The translations under genes were made by a program, and so were the position numbers. DNA of 64,000 nucleotides. Source: Alkalibacterium putridalgicola. GTDB taxonomy: Bacteria; Bacillota; Bacilli; Lactobacillales; Carnobacteriaceae_A. Within the stretch, counting starts at the first letter, position 1, and each line of letters opens with the position of its first letter. The notes beneath the pieces are model-generated. The model worked only from the letters and a program-made list of their open reading frames with translations, searched no databases and was not told the DNA's origin. Positions 38,011 to 46,767 of the stretch are shown here, piece after piece. The stretch covers positions 1 through 64,000 of the forward strand of contig NZ_FOBL01000008.1 of NCBI RefSeq assembly GCF_900109825.1, given 5' to 3'.

Positions 38011-38496
38011 CTATCTATTGTCGGCAATACTCTGCAGGATGCCGTTGACGAACTTGCTTGACTTGTCATCATTGAATGTCTTCGTCAGTTCGATCGCTTC
38101 GTTCATGACAACACGCTTATCTACTGCCGGCTGGTAAACCAATTCATATGTCGCTAGTCTCAACAGTAATAAGTTGGTCCGCTCCAGACGGTTTATCGTC
38201 CAGTTTTTCAAATGCTTTGTAATCGTCTGATCGATATCGTCACGATGCTCTTGAACACCATTTACTAACACTCTCAGATAGGTGATGGCATCAGTCACGA
38301 TTTCTTCTTTATTTTTTTTGTTTTCTATCGGTAGAACAGCAGCCATCGCTTCTTCGATCGAACGGTCGTCTTTATGCGACAGCGTACTATCAAGGGCTAA
38401 TTGAATGGCTTCATCTACAGTCAGTTCTTCATGGGTAGCTAATTGGAAAAGAGACTGAAAGGCTTTTTCCCTAATTACACGCCTTACAGTGGTCAC
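38011..38496 (-). CDS. nusB: Transcription antitermination factor NusB
   Basis: RNA-binding helical protein for rRNA operon antitermination, with NusE/S10. The 161 residues are typical: REKAFQSLFQLATHEEL at the start and the C-terminal AIELTKTFNDDKSSKFVNGIL. The ATG overlaps the stop of the Asp23-family gene by four bases (ATGA), so the pair is coupled. The product may bind boxA RNA. Confidence 0.94.
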   Translation of the reverse strand: MTTVRRVIREKAFQSLFQLATHEELTVDEAIQLALDSTLSHKDDRSIEEAMAAVLPIENKKNKEEIVTDAITYLRVLVNGVQEHRDDIDQTITKHLKNWTINRLERTNLLLLRLATYELVYQPAVDKRVVMNEAIELTKTFNDDKSSKFVNGILQSIADNR

Positions 38497-38912
38497 TCTT
38501 CCTCATCCTCTTCTCTGTCCAGGTCAAACAAGTCCTGGAATGATGTTTTTTCCGGTACGATATCTGCGATATGGATATTCACTTCGGCTAACGTGATATC
38601 TGTCATATGGAAGATCTGTTCACGCACTTTCTTCTGGATGGCTTGCGCGACTTCAGGTACGTTGACGCCAAACTTGAAGTAGCAGTAGATATCTACTTTC
38701 AAACCGTCTTCGTCAGAAGTTAAATGCACACCTTTTTTATGATTCGGTTTCCCGAAGGCGATTTTCATCTTTTTGGTAAATTTCCCCTGCATGGCATAGA
38801 CGCCATCCACTTCGTTAGCCGCAATACCGGCAATAACTTCAAGCACTTCAGGGGCGACTTCGATTTCACCGAAAGGATTGCTCTGGTTTGTTCTCATCAC
38901 TTTTTCTTCCAC
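38493..38912 (-). CDS. Asp23/Gls24 family envelope-stress-like protein (YqhY-like)
   Basis: About 139 residues with the family core GEIEVAPEVLEVIAGIAANE and CYFKFGVNVPEVAQAIQKKV. In B. subtilis the matching gene yqhY sits in the same place next to nusB and efp and affects fatty-acid synthesis control. The start was set to GTG at 38912, seven bases after AAAGGAGG; the open frame runs ten codons further up. The C-terminus is acidic. Confidence 0.9.
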   Translation of the reverse strand: MEEKVMRTNQSNPFGEIEVAPEVLEVIAGIAANEVDGVYAMQGKFTKKMKIAFGKPNHKKGVHLTSDEDGLKVDIYCYFKFGVNVPEVAQAIQKKVREQIFHMTDITLAEVNIHIADIVPEKTSFQDLFDLDREEDEEE

Positions 38913-38950
38913 TGTCGTTCCTCCTTTGAAATGGTTCAGCAAACTTTTAG

Positions 38951-39508
38951 TTACGCGCGGGAGACGTATGTTCCTTCGGCTGTATTGATGACCAGTACAT
39001 CATCTTTGTTGACAAACAAGGGAACAGTTACGACTGCGCCTGTTTCCAGTGTAGCAGGTTTTGACCCGCCGCCGGATGTATCACCACGGATACCCGGTTC
39101 AGTCTCTACGACTTTCAGCTCGACTTTGTTAGGGACTTCGACACCAATGACTTCGCTTCCGTACATCATGATGCTGACTTCCATGTTTTCTTTCATGTAT
39201 TTCAGTTCTTCTTCGATGCGCTCGCCTGGGATCTCCAGCTGTTCATAAGTGTCCGTGTCCATAAAGACATGGCTGCCGTTATTATCATAAAGATACTGCA
39301 TCGTTTTGGTTTCGATATGTGCTGCCTCGAATTTTTCGCCGGCTCTGAATGTTTTATCCTGCAGAGCACCGGTACGCAGATTTTTAAGTTTTGAACGGAC
39401 AAACGCAGCACCTTTACCTGGTTTAACGTGCTGAAATTCCACGACACGCCAGATGCTGTCATCATATTCGATCGTTAGTCCTGTTTTTAAATCACTTGTA
39501 GATATCAT
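38951..39508 (-). CDS. efp: Elongation factor P
   Basis: Helps ribosomes through polyproline stretches. The 185 residues form three beta-barrel domains: start [16 protein letters not shown], then [21 protein letters not shown], whose loop carries the modifiable Lys, and the C-terminal [20 protein letters not shown] signature. AGGAGG precedes the ATG. It lies 125 bases after the peptidase gene. Confidence 0.97.
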   Translation of the reverse strand: MISTSDLKTGLTIEYDDSIWRVVEFQHVKPGKGAAFVRSKLKNLRTGALQDKTFRAGEKFEAAHIETKTMQYLYDNNGSHVFMDTDTYEQLEIPGERIEEELKYMKENMEVSIMMYGSEVIGVEVPNKVELKVVETEPGIRGDTSGGGSKPATLETGAVVTVPLFVNKDDVLVINTAEGTYVSRA

Positions 39509-39633
39509 TCGATTTCCTCCTAGTTACCTCTCGATCGGTATTCAAGAACCGATGAGTTTGCTTGCTTCTATTGTATCATGATTAGGTATGAAAACCTATT
39601 TTCACAGGTAATTTTTTCTATAAATTTAACTTT

Positions 39634-40695
39634 TTAAAGCTGGATCAGTTCTTTGGTTACCTTCATCAGATTGCGGTTACCATCTTTCGTGATGACCAGA
39701 TCGTCTTCAATTCTTACCCCGCCCAATCCGGGAATATAAATTCCGGGTTCATTGGTGATCACATTGCCTTCGACCAGCGGTTGTTCGTTTCGGAAATTGA
39801 TCCCTGGATTTTCGTGAACTTCCAGTCCGATGCCATGACCGGTAGAATGACCAAACGCATCACCGTAGCCTTTTTCAGTAATGTATTCTCGGGCGATCGC
39901 ATCCAGTTCTTTACCTGTGATACCAGGTCTGGCCGCCTCGTTCACTTTCAGCTGGGCATCCAGAACGATCTGGTGGATTTTCTTCAGTTCTTCCCCGGGA
40001 TCGCCCAAAGAAAATGTCCGTGTCATATCTGAAACATACCCTTTATAGTAGCAGCCGAAGTCTATCGTGATCATGTCGCCCTCTTCGATCTCCTTGTCAC
40101 TGGCCACCCCATGAGGCATTGCAGAACGCTTGCCGCTGGCCACGATGGTGTCAAAAGAGACACTTGTCGCACCTTGTTCACGCATCAAAAAGTCAAGTTT
40201 GTTGGCGACAGCTATTTCTGTCACGCCGGGTTTGATATAATGCAGTATTTCTTCAAAGGCGTGTTCCGTGATCCGGATCGCCTTCTGGATGGTTTCGATT
40301 TCGTCTTCGTCTTTGATTTCTCGCAGCGATTCCAGCAGTCCGCTGCTTGGGTTCAGTTCACATGGCAGCATGTCTCTGATCTGGTCGAATGTAGCATAGG
40401 TCACGAAATCTTTTTCAAAACTCAAAACATTGATTTTTTCATTTTCAACGATCGTTTTCACTTCATCATATATTGGTCCTGTATTTTGGATCACTTCAAA
40501 GCCGACAGCCTGTTCTGCAGCCTGTTCGGTATACCGGAAATCGGTAACGAAGTATGCCTTGTCCTGCGTCATGACGCTCAGCCCCGTCGATCCGGTAAAT
40601 CCGGAAGCATATCTCAGATTATATGGACTTGTTATAAGTAATGCTTCAACGTTCTGTTCTTTCATCTTGTTCTGAATTTTTTCTACACGTGACAT
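39634..40695 (-). CDS. Xaa-Pro aminopeptidase/dipeptidase, M24 family (YqhT-like)
   Basis: Metallopeptidase of 353 residues that cleaves next to proline. The creatinase-type N-terminal domain runs to about 130; the M24 'pita-bread' domain has the metal ligands in TIDFGCYYKGYVSDMTRT, GHSTGHGIGLEVHE and NEPGIYIPGLGGVRIED. It is placed next to efp as yqhT is in bacilli. It is a paralogue of the pepQ gene near 56.4 kb. Specificity is inferred from the family. Confidence 0.92.
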   Translation of the reverse strand: MSRVEKIQNKMKEQNVEALLITSPYNLRYASGFTGSTGLSVMTQDKAYFVTDFRYTEQAAEQAVGFEVIQNTGPIYDEVKTIVENEKINVLSFEKDFVTYATFDQIRDMLPCELNPSSGLLESLREIKDEDEIETIQKAIRITEHAFEEILHYIKPGVTEIAVANKLDFLMREQGATSVSFDTIVASGKRSAMPHGVASDKEIEEGDMITIDFGCYYKGYVSDMTRTFSLGDPGEELKKIHQIVLDAQLKVNEAARPGITGKELDAIAREYITEKGYGDAFGHSTGHGIGLEVHENPGINFRNEQPLVEGNVITNEPGIYIPGLGGVRIEDDLVITKDGNRNLMKVTKELIQL

Positions 40696-40820
40696 AGTTA
40701 CACCCTATTCTCTAATTTGAATTCCACTCTGTTCATATCTATATGAACACTCCTTTTTTATTATAGCAAAGTAGGGCCGAAAAATAAACGCGTACCGGTA
40801 TGTATGTCCATTGTCTGGTT

Positions 40821-40875
40821 ATTAAGAAAGAGCATTCTGTTAAGACTTATACGTCTATCTTCAGAAATGCTCTTT
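40821..40875 (-). terminator. Probable terminator of the comG operon
   Basis: On the minus strand AAGAGCATTTCTG pairs with CAGAATGCTCTT with extra pairs towards the centre, followed by a T-rich stretch. It lies about 95 bases past comGG. Confidence 0.65.
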
Positions 40876-40965
40876 AGGCTGTCCAGTTTATTTTTTGAAA
40901 AATCAAACTCTTTTTCGTGATACTTATTTATTACAATCCTTTTGATAGTTATTGACAGGTACAAA

Positions 40966-41454
40966 TCATTCGTTTCCCGTTAATGTCTCTTTTTCTTCCA
41001 CCCCTCCACTCGATTCCCCTGTCCCTCCCGTACTGCTGTTTTCATCAGCCAATGGTACATCAGCTGGATCCGGATCTCCTTGAATGATCAGTATTTCCTC
41101 CAGAGTGGGGTCCGGCTCGACGATGAACCTCTGCCGGCTCGTATAGCGATTATTTAAATAGGCTACGAGTGAATACTCTGCGTCCGTCTCTTTCAAGATC
41201 TCCACGTGCCCCTGACTGAAATAAAGGGTGGCTGTCTCCACATCTTCCCATACAAGTCTGTCTTTGAGCATTGACTCACTCACTTCGATCAGTGCTTTTG
41301 CCTCATACGACTGACTGATTTGCTGCAGCTGCATCAGCTGGTTGTAGACGACCCCTGTCACTGATAAGATCAGAAACGAGATGAACAACAGTAAGTGAAA
41401 GGTCGACAGCAGCAGACTGCCTTCTTCACTCATATATCTTTTTATCGGCATCAT
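40966..41454 (-). CDS. comGG: ComGG-like minor competence pilus protein
   Basis: Last gene of the comG operon, 162 residues. The N-terminus (MSEEGSLLLSTFHLLLFISF) is pseudopilin-like with one hydrophobic helix, but the Phe-Thr-Leu-Ile-Glu pattern and Glu at position 5 of the mature helix are lost, as is usual for ComGG. The rest is poorly conserved, with an acidic and Gly/Ser-rich tail. The ATG overlaps the comGF stop (ATGA). Identification rests mainly on position. Confidence 0.78.
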   Translation of the reverse strand: MMPIKRYMSEEGSLLLSTFHLLLFISFLILSVTGVVYNQLMQLQQISQSYEAKALIEVSESMLKDRLVWEDVETATLYFSQGHVEILKETDAEYSLVAYLNNRYTSRQRFIVEPDPTLEEILIIQGDPDPADVPLADENSSTGGTGESSGGVEEKETLTGNE

Positions 41455-41912
41455 CCACTGTCCTTTTCATTCACACGAAATTTGGCGCTGTACTCTTCAC
41501 CGTTATTACATTCGACCTGGATCGTTAAGGTCTCTTCAAGCAATGAGAACTCGGCAGCTGACACTTCCAGCAGGATCGGCTGATGACCAAGCGACCCTAC
41601 CTGTCTCCGGATGATCTGAAAATAACGCTCATATGAGACCGTCTTAATCCGCTGATCTTCTGGGTCATAAATATCGAAACTCACTTTGTTCCTGCTGGCT
41701 GTGACGTTTCCACTGTCTTGGAGTTCATATTCCAGCTGATTGATAAACAGATGCCATTCGATCTGCCGTTCATCCTTTATCTGGCTCCGTGTCGTCTGGA
41801 TCTGTGAAATGGCAAAGGAAAACAAAAGCACACAACTGCTCAGTATACTTAGAGTGATGATGACTTCCAGTAGTGAAAAACCGTCGTCTCTCGGCATTCT
41901 CATGGATTCCAC
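41451..41912 (-). CDS. comGF: ComGF-like minor pseudopilin
   Basis: 153 residues with a prepilin signal, PRDDGFSLLEVIITLSIL: cleavage is expected after Gly, with Glu at mature position 5. It is thought to join the transformation pilus. It overlaps comGE and comGG by a few bases, fitting coupled translation. Confidence 0.85.
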   Translation of the reverse strand: MESMRMPRDDGFSLLEVIITLSILSSCVLLFSFAISQIQTTRSQIKDERQIEWHLFINQLEYELQDSGNVTASRNKVSFDIYDPEDQRIKTVSYERYFQIIRRQVGSLGHQPILLEVSAAEFSLLEETLTIQVECNNGEEYSAKFRVNEKDSG

Positions 41913-42232
41913 TCTGCGGCTATGAAATCGATCTCCCTGACTCGATCTTCTTCGATATAAATATGAATACTGCTGTCTGTTTCAAAGCTGTGCGCTTTTA
42001 CATCACCGGATAAGAACTGACGGCTCTTCAGATCATCCTTATCGTAAAACAAAGCACTTTCGTATAAGAACCGGTTCAGTTCAACGTCAGTTTTTGTCTG
42101 CTCCCTTATCACCAGCAGCTCCATGGCAAACGGAAAGACGATCCCGATAAAAAAAGCCAGTATACTGATGCTTACGAGACTTTCAAGCATGATAAAACCG
42201 GAATCTTTTTCATTCAATGACAAACCGTCCAC
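41900..42232 (-). CDS. comGE: ComGE-like minor pseudopilin
   Basis: 110 residues with the prepilin-like start EKDSGFIMLESLVSISIL (Gly-Phe cleavage site, Glu at +5). The C-terminal part is variable. It overlaps comGD by 23 bases. The call rests on the signal and the operon position. Confidence 0.82.
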   Translation of the reverse strand: MDGLSLNEKDSGFIMLESLVSISILAFFIGIVFPFAMELLVIREQTKTDVELNRFLYESALFYDKDDLKSRQFLSGDVKAHSFETDSSIHIYIEEDRVREIDFIAAEWNP

Positions 42233-42662
42233 TCCCCATCTGAAAACTCACGGTCACTCTTCCGTGAATAGTATTGAAATTCAGTTCGTTGATATTACCG
42301 AGATTGCCTGAACTTCGTGAAAACTGGTATTCTTTTGATGTTCCGTATAAAGAGATGGACTCAGGTAAATACAGGATATGATTGGCCGGATGATCACTGT
42401 TTTCTTTCCCCGTGACTCGGAACCGTATCAGCCGGTTGGTCGGCCGCACCTCCATGTTCGTCCAGTGATCATTGATGACCGCTTCGGTCTGGATCTGTGT
42501 GATCCCCGAACGCAGAGCTTCAAAGAACAGCTGGGTTTCCGTTTCTTTTTTCAGCTGGGCAAAGTGCATGACTGGAAAGGTCGCCAGCATTGAAACGATC
42601 GATAAGACAAGCACAACTTCTATGAGTGTGAAACCATCGTCTTTTTTAAGTGTTGCAAACAT
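42210..42662 (-). CDS. comGD: ComGD-like minor pseudopilin
   Basis: 150 residues. Class III signal KKDDGFTLIEVVLVLSIVS, with the canonical GFTLIE cleavage motif. Minor pilin of the competence pilus. It starts 15 bases after comGC. Confidence 0.88.
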   Translation of the reverse strand: MFATLKKDDGFTLIEVVLVLSIVSMLATFPVMHFAQLKKETETQLFFEALRSGITQIQTEAVINDHWTNMEVRPTNRLIRFRVTGKENSDHPANHILYLPESISLYGTSKEYQFSRSSGNLGNINELNFNTIHGRVTVSFQMGSGRFVIE

Positions 42663-42677
42663 GCATTAACTCCTTAG

Positions 42678-43013
42678 TCAGGGTAGACTGGTTTCTGTCT
42701 TGGCTTTGACGACGCCATTAACTAAATCAAACCCTTCAGTTGCTTTTGTCAGTTGTTTATCAGTGAGATAGTTTGCTGTTTTCATAGTCCCGAACGAGTC
42801 TGGAGCTTCATTCTTATCCATCTTGTACATATCCACCTGGGACTGGAGTACACTGGCTATGGCTTCATCTCCAGTATCGGCGGCATCGGTCTGTCTTCCG
42901 GACAGGTTCGGTACAAAAAGCAGGAGCAGGGCTGAGATGATGAACAGCACCAGTGACATTTCAATTAATGTAAAGCCTTCTTCCCGTTTTATCCATGCAT
43001 TTAAGTTTTTCAT
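42678..43013 (-). CDS. comGC: Major competence pseudopilin ComGC
   Basis: 111 residues with the signal KREEGFTLIEMSLVLFIIS and a short soluble domain typical of ComGC (QVDMYKMDKNEAPDSF). It is the main subunit of the transformation pilus that captures outside DNA, after cleavage by the prepilin peptidase ComC, which is not in the window. GAGGG lies five to six bases before the ATG. Confidence 0.94.
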   Translation of the reverse strand: MKNLNAWIKREEGFTLIEMSLVLFIISALLLLFVPNLSGRQTDAADTGDEAIASVLQSQVDMYKMDKNEAPDSFGTMKTANYLTDKQLTKATEGFDLVNGVVKAKTETSLP

Positions 43014-43028
43014 TTTTTCCCTCTTTCC

Positions 43029-44093
43029 CTAAAATGTCTGCAGCGCATTGAAAGTCGGCAGCAGCAAAGCCGCATAGATCGCCACGATCACCAGCGCCAC
43101 GAATATAAAGATGACTGGCTGGACCCAGTTCATCACCTGTTCGATCTGTTTATCAAATTCCTCCTCGCATTCTCTTGCATACATTTCCAGTTCCTGTCCC
43201 AAGTGCCCCGACTTCTCTCCCTGTCTGACCACCAGGATGACTTCTTTTTTCAAAAATGCCAGTTCCTGGAGACTGTCATGAAAGGACTTTCCCTGTTTCA
43301 TTTCCATTTCGATATATTCTCCTACTTCAGTGATCAAAGGAGACAAGGTATTCTTTTTCATGATCGTGACGACTTCCAGGAGACTACTGTTACCTTTCAG
43401 GAGAAACCCCCATTCATTGGAGAAAAACTGGCTCCAGTACAAGGTGAACAGTGATGACCGCGTCCATCTGGTCAGCCACTGCAGACGGTTCATCGGTGTC
43501 AGTTTTCTTCCCTTATTAATCAACAGCAGCAGGATGAGCAGAAAGACAAGGCTCCCTCCGGCCAGGATCACAGGCGCATGATAAACGCCCGCAACCACCA
43601 GACGCGTGCCGATATCCAGCTGCTCTGGCTGAAGTGCAGTCAATTCATGGATATGCGGCAGGAGGACGAACCGCATCGCCAGCAGCATGATCATGACAAA
43701 AAACAGGAGAACAACAGGATACTGCAAAAGGGCTTGCATTTTCCGCTTCTTTTCCGCCTGTTTCAGCAGCTGACTGCCCGCTTTCACTGCTGTCTGGGCA
43801 AGCTGACCATGAAAAAGGGAGAAATACAGCTGAGCACACACGACATCTGAAAAGCCGGCCTCCTTTAACGCCGCAGAAAAAAGTTCGCCGCGGCTGACTT
43901 CCTTGTGAACGACTTCGATCATCTGTCTGGAGTCGCTGTCCACGATGGTCTCCAGAAATACCAGCGCTTCCTGCAGTGAAAAACCGTCCAGAAGCAGCTG
44001 GCCGCAGCGTTTTAGGAAACGTCCCTGACGCAATGTTTCTTTATGCGTTCGAAATAAAGTAGCGGTGGTAGGTTTTTTCAGTGATATAGCCAT
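43029..44093 (-). CDS. comGB: Competence pilus assembly membrane protein ComGB
   Basis: 354 residues of the GspF/PilC platform family, with two F domains, membrane segments near 140-160, 190-215 and 325-350, and motifs LLLDGFSLQEALVFLE and VVRQGEKSGHLGQELEMYA. It couples the ComGA ATPase to pilin insertion. Its ATG lies 53 bases inside comGA and has AAAAGGTG seven bases upstream. Confidence 0.92.
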   Translation of the reverse strand: MAISLKKPTTATLFRTHKETLRQGRFLKRCGQLLLDGFSLQEALVFLETIVDSDSRQMIEVVHKEVSRGELFSAALKEAGFSDVVCAQLYFSLFHGQLAQTAVKAGSQLLKQAEKKRKMQALLQYPVVLLFFVMIMLLAMRFVLLPHIHELTALQPEQLDIGTRLVVAGVYHAPVILAGGSLVFLLILLLLINKGRKLTPMNRLQWLTRWTRSSLFTLYWSQFFSNEWGFLLKGNSSLLEVVTIMKKNTLSPLITEVGEYIEMEMKQGKSFHDSLQELAFLKKEVILVVRQGEKSGHLGQELEMYARECEEEFDKQIEQVMNWVQPVIFIFVALVIVAIYAALLLPTFNALQTF

Positions 44094-45117
44094 TCACATA
44101 CACCTTTTCCAGTAAATGATTGAATTCCCGGCTGCCTGATGCATTAGATAATGATTCTCCCACCGCACTGTCGCCCAGCACAGCACCCATTTCTTCCGCC
44201 GTCATCACTTCAAACAGAGCCAGCCGTTTTTTCCCTCTGGCGTGATGCGAACAGTAGGTCTGGCAATTCATCCCACACAACGGACAGTAAAGCGGCAGCA
44301 AAGTCTGAAAAGCGACGCCGATCAGGGTCTGTTTGAGCAGTGGCAGCCCGACGCCCAGTTCCTGCATCCTTGAAATGACGCCTCTGGCATTTTTAGCATG
44401 GATCGAAGCAACGAGGAGATGACCGGTCAGTGCCCCGCGTATCACCATTCGGGCTGTTTCTTCATCCCGGATTTCTCCAACGATGATGACATCCGGATGA
44501 TGCCTGAGACTCGATTTTAAAAGATGCTCGTAGGTGACTCCGGCTGTTTCATTCACTTGAGTCTGCAGAAAGCTTCTTTCTTCTATCTCCACCGGGTCTT
44601 CCACGGTGATGACCTGCTGTTTCTCTCCCTGCATGCGGTTCTTGATCAGATGATACATGGTCGTGGTCTTGCCTGAATCCACTGGCCCAGAAAACAGCAG
44701 CAGACCCGATTTCGCCTGAACCAGCCGCTCCAGTTTCTCCCATTCCTGAGAGAAGAATGTCCCCGGAACGAGTGAATCCTCCTCTTTCTGCTTAAGCAGA
44801 CGGATGACCAGTGATTCCTGCGACTGGTAGTTACTGATCGTAGAAAACCTGCAGTCGATGGCTTTCTCACTCAGCTGAAATGTCGTACTGCCGCTCTGCG
44901 GGCGACGTCTTTCCCCCACGTCCATATTCGACAGAAACTTAAAATAAGAGATGAGCCGGGTCCCTTCTTCCCGGTCCAGATAGTACTGTTTTTCCATCTG
45001 ACCGTTCAGACGAAAGTATACGTCATAGTGCTTCTGTTCCGGCAGTATATGGATATCGCTGGTCCGGTAAGAATCAGCCATCGTGAGCAGATGGCCGGCA
45101 AAGGCTTCGGTGTCCAT
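44041..45117 (-). CDS. comGA: Competence pilus assembly ATPase ComGA
   Basis: Traffic ATPase of 358 residues in the GspE/PilB family powering pilus extension. Walker A is SGPVDSGKTTTMYHL near 145, the Asp box follows, Walker B/His box is IIVGEIRDEETARMVIRGA and LLVASIHAKNA. A cysteine cluster (CPLCGMNCQTYC) lies near 275-287. The start is ATG 45117, with GGGAGG five bases upstream; a GTG one codon earlier is closer. First gene of the seven-gene comG operon. No TACGAATA competence box is visible upstream. Confidence 0.94.
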   Translation of the reverse strand: MDTEAFAGHLLTMADSYRTSDIHILPEQKHYDVYFRLNGQMEKQYYLDREEGTRLISYFKFLSNMDVGERRRPQSGSTTFQLSEKAIDCRFSTISNYQSQESLVIRLLKQKEEDSLVPGTFFSQEWEKLERLVQAKSGLLLFSGPVDSGKTTTMYHLIKNRMQGEKQQVITVEDPVEIEERSFLQTQVNETAGVTYEHLLKSSLRHHPDVIIVGEIRDEETARMVIRGALTGHLLVASIHAKNARGVISRMQELGVGLPLLKQTLIGVAFQTLLPLYCPLCGMNCQTYCSHHARGKKRLALFEVMTAEEMGAVLGDSAVGESLSNASGSREFNHLLEKVYVNGYITEKTYHRYFISNA

Positions 45118-45266
45118 CACATCCTCCCTTTCATAATTTATTTGTCCTACCTTATATATTGTCCATTTATTTTATTGCTCACGAAAAAAACCTCAAATAA
45201 ATGGAATTTTTTTCCACCTACTCAAGGTCTTGGTCTCATCTATTACGTTTTCTTCCTGATTATCGG

Positions 45267-45992
45267 TTAAACTTCTGCATTATGGTAGACTTCGCTGACA
45301 TCATCGTCGTCTTCCAGCGCATCGATCAGGTTCTCAAATGTTTCTTCCTTATCGGCAGGCACCGGTAAAGTCGTCTGCGGGATCATGGTCAGTTCTGCCT
45401 GATCCAGTGTGAAGCCTGCTTCTTTCAGTGCATCTCTAACCGCTGTAAAATCTGAGGCTTCCGTATAGATCTCAAAAACTTCGTCACTGGTTTCCAGTTC
45501 TTCGCCACCGGCTTCAAGCACTTCCATCAGCATCGTGTCTTCGTCCACATCCAGACCTTCGCGGTCGATCGCAATGTAGCCTTTACGGTCGAACATGTAG
45601 CTCACGGAGCCTTTTTCGCCCAAAGAACCGCCGTTACGGTCAAAAGCCACTCTCACATTGGTGCTTGAACGGTTCTGGTTATCCGTCAAAGCATGCACGA
45701 GTACGGCGATCCCGTTAGGTCCATAGCCTTCATAAATCACTTCATCGTAGTTGTCACCCTGACCGGCATCGGTCGCACGTTTGATTGCACGGTCGATATT
45801 ATCGTTGGGCATGTTGTTCGATTTTGCTTTGTCCACAGCCAGGCGCAGAGATGCGTTCATTTCCGGATCCGCTCCGCCGTCTTTTGCTGCTTTGTATATT
45901 TCTTTAGATAATTTCTGGAATATCTTTCCGCGCTTGGCATCTTGTGCCCCTTTACGCTGCTTGATATTATTCCACTTTGAATGTCCTGCCAT
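45267..45992 (-). CDS. yebC: YebC/PmpR-family protein
   Basis: 241 residues, starting [20 protein letters not shown], the family hallmark, with [21 protein letters not shown] in the middle. Long annotated as transcription regulators; recent work ties some members to ribosome function at proline stretches. The ATG at 45992 has AGAGG seven bases upstream. It lies just upstream of comG on the same strand, but a 146-base gap separates them. Confidence 0.95.
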   Translation of the reverse strand: MAGHSKWNNIKQRKGAQDAKRGKIFQKLSKEIYKAAKDGGADPEMNASLRLAVDKAKSNNMPNDNIDRAIKRATDAGQGDNYDEVIYEGYGPNGIAVLVHALTDNQNRSSTNVRVAFDRNGGSLGEKGSVSYMFDRKGYIAIDREGLDVDEDTMLMEVLEAGGEELETSDEVFEIYTEASDFTAVRDALKEAGFTLDQAELTMIPQTTLPVPADKEETFENLIDALEDDDDVSEVYHNAEV

Positions 45993-46071
45993 CACAATTC
46001 CTCTTTCCTGAATTTGATTTACGTTTTTCCTTTGTTATTATACCAAAATTTCCAGCTATATCAACCGCACA

Positions 46072-46112
46072 GAAAAAGAGTGATTTCGCTTACAACCCAC
46101 TCCTTATCCTTT
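46072..46112 (-). terminator. Possible terminator of the VanZ-like gene
   Basis: On the minus strand AGGAGTG pairs with CACTC around 16 bases and is followed by TTTTTC. The stem is short. Confidence 0.5.
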
Positions 46113-46136
46113 ATACGTTTTTTCTTCCAGTGAGTA

Positions 46137-46658
46137 TCAGGATCTGAACCGCAGTTTCTGTCGTCTTCTTCCTTTGGGCTTGGCAAGAAGTGCTATAGCC
46201 ACACCAACAAGAGCGCCGGCGGTATCCAGCATCACGTCTTCCATTAGCGCCGTACGGTTCGGATGGAAGGCTTGTCTCAGTTCATCAAAGGAGGCATAGC
46301 CGACCGAAAGCAGCAGGGCCACTAAAAACGTGAGCCACGGTTGAGCCACCCGGTTTCTCAGGCCTAAAAACCAGAATAAACCCAGCAGGAAGTAAGAGAC
46401 AAAGTGCGCCCCTTTTCTGATGAAGAATTCTATAAATCCTATGTAACCTTGTGACGCAATGCTGACTTCACTGCCGGCATACATGAATTCGACCCGTTCC
46501 AAAAGACCTCTCAAAGGTTCGCCCTCAAGCCACTGATGAAGCAAAGGCTGCACATTCTGGTCTTCATACCCCATGGAAGAGCTGTAAAACAGTAAAGCCA
46601 TCATACCAAAAGCAAGCAGCAGATATATATTATCGATCGGTTTTACTTTTCTATTCAT
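46137..46658 (-). CDS. VanZ-like membrane protein
   Basis: About 173 residues with four or five membrane segments. RKGAHFVSYFLLGLFWFLGL and SVGYASFDELRQAFHPNRTA, with DVMLDTAGALVGV, are the family signature. VanZ-like proteins affect resistance to some glycopeptides and antimicrobials, but most are uncharacterised. The ATG at 46658 has GAGGTG seven bases upstream. There is no van cluster here, so a resistance role is not implied. Confidence 0.88.
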   Translation of the reverse strand: MNRKVKPIDNIYLLLAFGMMALLFYSSSMGYEDQNVQPLLHQWLEGEPLRGLLERVEFMYAGSEVSIASQGYIGFIEFFIRKGAHFVSYFLLGLFWFLGLRNRVAQPWLTFLVALLLSVGYASFDELRQAFHPNRTALMEDVMLDTAGALVGVAIALLAKPKGRRRQKLRFRS

Positions 46659-46767
46659 TCCAACACACCTCATTCAGTCAATAACTCTATTCTAACTGAT
46701 GTGTCTGGATATGGAAAGAAAAAAACGATACAATAAAATCAGTCTAATTTAAGGGGAGAGATATTTA

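Noticed and set aside
40761-40964. 67-residue open frame after comGG
   Set aside because: It runs through the comG terminator hairpin, has no ribosome site, and its composition is not protein-like.
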